The notes beneath the pieces were generated by a model, which saw only the letters and a list, made by a program, of their open reading frames with translations, was not told where the DNA came from and did no database searches. The translations under genes were made by a program, and so were the position numbers. DNA of 64,000 nt. Source: Exiguobacterium sp. RIT594. Lineage in GTDB: Bacteria > Bacillota > Bacilli > Exiguobacteriales > Exiguobacteriaceae. This document shows, one piece after another, positions 61,802 through 64,000 of the stretch (within the stretch, counting starts at the first letter, position 1; each line of letters begins with the position of its first letter). The DNA lies in the NCBI RefSeq assembly GCF_003339585.1, contig NZ_QPKF01000003.1, positions 1 to 64,000 on the forward strand. Reading direction: 5' to 3'.

Positions 61802-62823
61802 AACGTGATCAATTTCCGCTTGGTGTCATCGCACTCCAGGTCATGACCGGTTTTTTTACGGCTGTGATGACGACGTTATTATTTCTAAGTACACGCCAAG
61901 TCGATTGGCATGTACTTTTCGTCCGTCAACAGGACTTTCCTGTTTTTCTGCTCGTCATCGGTTTATCGCTTTTATTACCGTTAGCAGTTGGCAGTATCCA
62001 CTACTTCTTTTTACGGCGCGATTTCAAGAGAGTCACAACAGCCATCATTGAACTGGAGCAAGGAAAAGAAGTGACAATCGTCAACGGTCCTTATTTCCAC
62101 ACGCTGACACGTCTGTCGCGGATCGGGAAACGGATCGATGAACAGGTCGAAACCGTTCAAAAAATCAGTACCCGTCCCCAACACATCGAACAAGTCCGTG
62201 TCCAGGCCATTACAGAAGAGCGAAAACGGCTTGCCCGTGATTTGCACGACTCTGTTTCACAGCAGCTGTATGCCATCTCAATGATGACGACAGCAGCGAA
62301 ACAGACGATTCTGACGCAACCGGAAACCGCTGCGAAACAAATCGATTTGGTCGAAACGATGGCCCAGACGGCACAGTCCGAGATGCGTTCCCTGTTGCTA
62401 CAATTACGCCCGGTCGAACTCGAAGGGATGACCCTTCAGCAAGGCCTGACTCAATTGTTGGAAGAGTTATCAAGAAAGCAGTCCACCGAGCTGAGTTGGA
62501 AGCTTGAAGCCATCGAATTGCCCCGTCCGATCGAAAACGAATTGTTCCGGATTGTCCAAGAAGGGCTGACCAATGCCTTGCGCCATGCCAAAGCTTCACA
62601 CATGGACATCGAACTTCGTCAATTCAATGATACAGTCATCTTAAGCATGAATGATGACGGTGTCGGCTTTATCGTCGATGAAAAAAAACTCGCTTCTTAC
62701 GGCATCAATTCGATGCGGGAACGGACGGCCGAGATGGGTGGAACGATTCGCCTCGTCAGTGTTCCGGGACAAGGGACGCAAATTGAAGTAAAATTAAGAA
62801 AAGATCGGATGGTGCAAGTATGA
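61798..62823 (+). CDS. liaS: Sensor histidine kinase LiaS
   Basis: A 341-residue intramembrane-sensing kinase. Two helices (about 8-30 and 50-72) frame a very short outside loop. HisKA_3 has the phospho-acceptor His150 in ERKRLARDLHDSVSQQ. The ATPase domain has the N box (EGLTNALRHAKA), SMNDDGVGF and MRERTAEMGG. Such kinases sense cell-wall antibiotics such as bacitracin. Coupled by 4-base overlaps to liaF and liaR. Confidence 0.92.
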   Translation: MKRDQFPLGVIALQVMTGFFTAVMTTLLFLSTRQVDWHVLFVRQQDFPVFLLVIGLSLLLPLAVGSIHYFFLRRDFKRVTTAIIELEQGKEVTIVNGPYFHTLTRLSRIGKRIDEQVETVQKISTRPQHIEQVRVQAITEERKRLARDLHDSVSQQLYAISMMTTAAKQTILTQPETAAKQIDLVETMAQTAQSEMRSLLLQLRPVELEGMTLQQGLTQLLEELSRKQSTELSWKLEAIELPRPIENELFRIVQEGLTNALRHAKASHMDIELRQFNDTVILSMNDDGVGFIVDEKKLASYGINSMRERTAEMGGTIRLVSVPGQGTQIEVKLRKDRMVQV

Positions 62824-63449
62824 TACGTGTGTTATTAGTCGATGATCACGAAATGGTCCGTGCGGGTGTTTCTGCTTTTTTGTCCACTCAACCAGATATC
62901 GAGGTCGTAGCAGAAGCAGCGGACGGACAAACAGGTGCTGAGCTTGCATTGAAACATCGTCCGGATGTCGTTTTAATGGATTTAGTCATGGAGCCGGTCG
63001 ATGGCGTTGAAGGAACACGGTTGATTCGAAAAGAATGGCCAGACGCCAAAATTTTAGTCGTCACCAGCTTTTTAGATGATGAAAAGGTCTATCCTGTCAT
63101 TGAGGCCGGTGCAATGAGTTATGTCTTAAAAACAGCAAGTGCCTTTGAAATTGCAGAAGCGATTCGCAAAACAGCGAGTGGTCAATCCGTCATGGCGGCC
63201 CAAGTCACGGGGAAAATGATGGAACGTTTACGAAAACCAACGAGCCATCTCCATGATGATTTGACAGAACGCGAACAGGAAGTCTTGCAACTGATGGCAC
63301 GCGGAATGGCGAACCAGGAAATTGCCGACGAACTGTTCATCTCTTTGAAGACTGTCAAAACACACGTTTCGAACATCTTGTCGAAGCTTGATGTCGTTGA
63401 CCGGACGCAAGCTGTCGTTTATGCGTTTAAACACAACATCGTTAAGTAA
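62820..63449 (+). CDS. liaR: Response regulator LiaR
   Basis: A 209-residue NarL/LuxR-type regulator. The receiver has Asp8/Asp9, phospho-acceptor Asp54 in LMDLVMEPVDG, Thr in VVTSF and Lys in YVLKTAS. The C-terminal HTH reads LTEREQEVLQLMARGMANQEIADELFISLKTVKTHVSNIL. Last gene of the lia operon. It presumably activates the promoter upstream of liaI. Confidence 0.93.
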   Translation: MIRVLLVDDHEMVRAGVSAFLSTQPDIEVVAEAADGQTGAELALKHRPDVVLMDLVMEPVDGVEGTRLIRKEWPDAKILVVTSFLDDEKVYPVIEAGAMSYVLKTASAFEIAEAIRKTASGQSVMAAQVTGKMMERLRKPTSHLHDDLTEREQEVLQLMARGMANQEIADELFISLKTVKTHVSNILSKLDVVDRTQAVVYAFKHNIVK

Positions 63450-63494
63450 TCTTCAGCATTTTTCTATACTTATAATTGCTCTCATACTCAATGA

Positions 63495-63541
63495 AAATGA
63501 CCGGGTTCCTCCTGTATCTCAGAGGAACCCGGTCATTTATT
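63495..63541. terminator. Terminator between liaR and the oxidase gene
   Basis: AAATGACCGGGTTCCTC / GAGGAACCCGGTCATTT followed by ATTTGTTTT; serves both convergent genes. Confidence 0.9.
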
Positions 63542-63554
63542 TGTTTTCGTTCTG

Positions 63555-64000
63555 TCACCACAATTTCCAGCCTGGTGCTCCAGGCGGCGCATTCTCAATC
63601 ATATGCCAAATTGGAACCGTGTAGGCAAATGCAATTAACGCAAACGTCACGAAAATCCAAAGCTTCCAATTCTCGAAGAACAGTGGTGTCTGCATCGCTG
63701 CTTCTTCTGTCTCAGCAACCGGGAACTCTTCCAGGCCTTTCGGTGCCCGGAAGGCGAGTTGGAACATCGCAAATAAGAACAACAAAATGGAAAGGAATAA
63801 AATCGTTCCGCCAATTGCCATCGCAACATGATATGGAATCCAGTCGGCAACAAGCGAATCTTTGAAGTAAGCTGCCGGACCAGTTCGTCTCGGGTTACCG
63901 AGTAACCCTGAAATATGCATCGCTGTCGACATGAACAGCATACCGACCGTCCATAACACTGTTTGGATCAGTCCGATTCGGTTGAGTTGTTTCGTCATCG
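63555..64000 (-). CDS. ba3-type cytochrome c oxidase subunit I, C-terminal part (partial)
   Basis: The frame runs to the window edge; at least 148 residues are seen. They contain three membrane helices and the segment MHISGLLGNPRRTG, which resembles the MH(L/I)xGLLGxPRR motif of ba3/b(o/a)3-type subunit I. The C-terminus is PPGAPGWKLW. The methionine at 63998 is internal. As a terminal oxidase it would reduce oxygen in the respiratory chain fed by menaquinol via cytochrome. Subunit II, if adjacent, is outside. Confidence 0.8.
   Translation of the reverse strand, partial: MTKQLNRIGLIQTVLWTVGMLFMSTAMHISGLLGNPRRTGPAAYFKDSLVADWIPYHVAMAIGGTILFLSILLFLFAMFQLAFRAPKGLEEFPVAETEEAAMQTPLFFENWKLWIFVTFALIAFAYTVPIWHMIENAPPGAPGWKLW

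Noticed and set aside
63555-63998. A complete 147-residue membrane protein gene
   Set aside because: The frame stays open to the window edge and the sequence matches the C-terminal part of an oxidase subunit I, so it is a partial gene.
1-64000. CRISPR arrays, tRNA genes, insertion sequences, prophage or attachment sites
   Set aside because: I saw no regularly spaced repeats, no tRNA-like T-arm/CCA arrangements, and no transposase, integrase or phage structural frames.

Overview
The window reads as chromosomal DNA of a low-to-mid GC Bacillota (Firmicutes) species. Long stretches follow Bacillus subtilis order: the yfh-yga-perR-rrn block at 1-15.3 kb and the yfj-yfk block at 21-30 kb. No sporulation genes are seen, and GC looks near 48 percent. 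Together with the mix of genes this suggests Exiguobacterium or a close relative; that is inference, as no marker gene is present. There is no phage, transposase, CRISPR or tRNA.

Layout. 1-270: tandem promoters reading leftward, best explained as an rRNA operon just outside the window. 0.27-15.3 kb: ygxA, ygzB, perR, gsaB, the ABC exporter ygaD, ygaC, an SRPBCC protein, mutY, yfhP, yfhJ, yfhH, recX and yfhF. A BmrC/BmrD-like heterodimeric multidrug exporter with its own leader-peptide attenuator sits between yfhH and recX. 15.3-21.1 kb: amidohydrolase, GNAT, a two-component system, a VTT membrane protein and an aldo/keto reductase. 21.2-30.1 kb: RlmD-type methyltransferase, yfjT-like, yfkAB, an MFS transporter, an EamA transporter, a ZosA-like P-type ATPase behind Per/Fur-type boxes, and yfkH. 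30.2-40 kb: Nudix and PfkB genes, then the menaquinone cluster, with menA divergent from menFDHBEC. 40-53 kb: map, a YkuI-type EAL protein with its catalytic residues lost, cshA, a structured intergenic RNA candidate, cvfB, a small exported peptide, plsC, an ABC-F protein, a membrane diguanylate cyclase and a cshC operon. 53-56.6 kb: pflBA behind Fnr- and Rex-like sites. 56.6-58.6 kb: a second ABC-F gene, of the antibiotic-resistance type, behind an elaborate attenuator. 58.6-59.8 kb: rsgA with a possible leader peptide. 59.9-63.4 kb: a LiaI-LiaH-LiaF-LiaS-LiaR envelope-stress operon. 63.5-64 kb: the 3' end of a ba3-type oxidase subunit I gene.

Themes. Respiration and fermentation meet here (menaquinone synthesis, terminal oxidase, pyruvate formate-lyase), alongside peroxide and metal stress (PerR, ZosA) and envelope or antibiotic stress (Lia, BmrCD, ABC-F). 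The most striking feature is control in RNA leaders. The exporter pair, the ABC-F gene and rsgA each have a short translated leader next to hairpins. For the ABC-F gene, mutually exclusive pairings can be written down base by base. A roughly 170-nt region at 44.15-44.32 kb, with three nested end-to-end helices, may be an undescribed small RNA.
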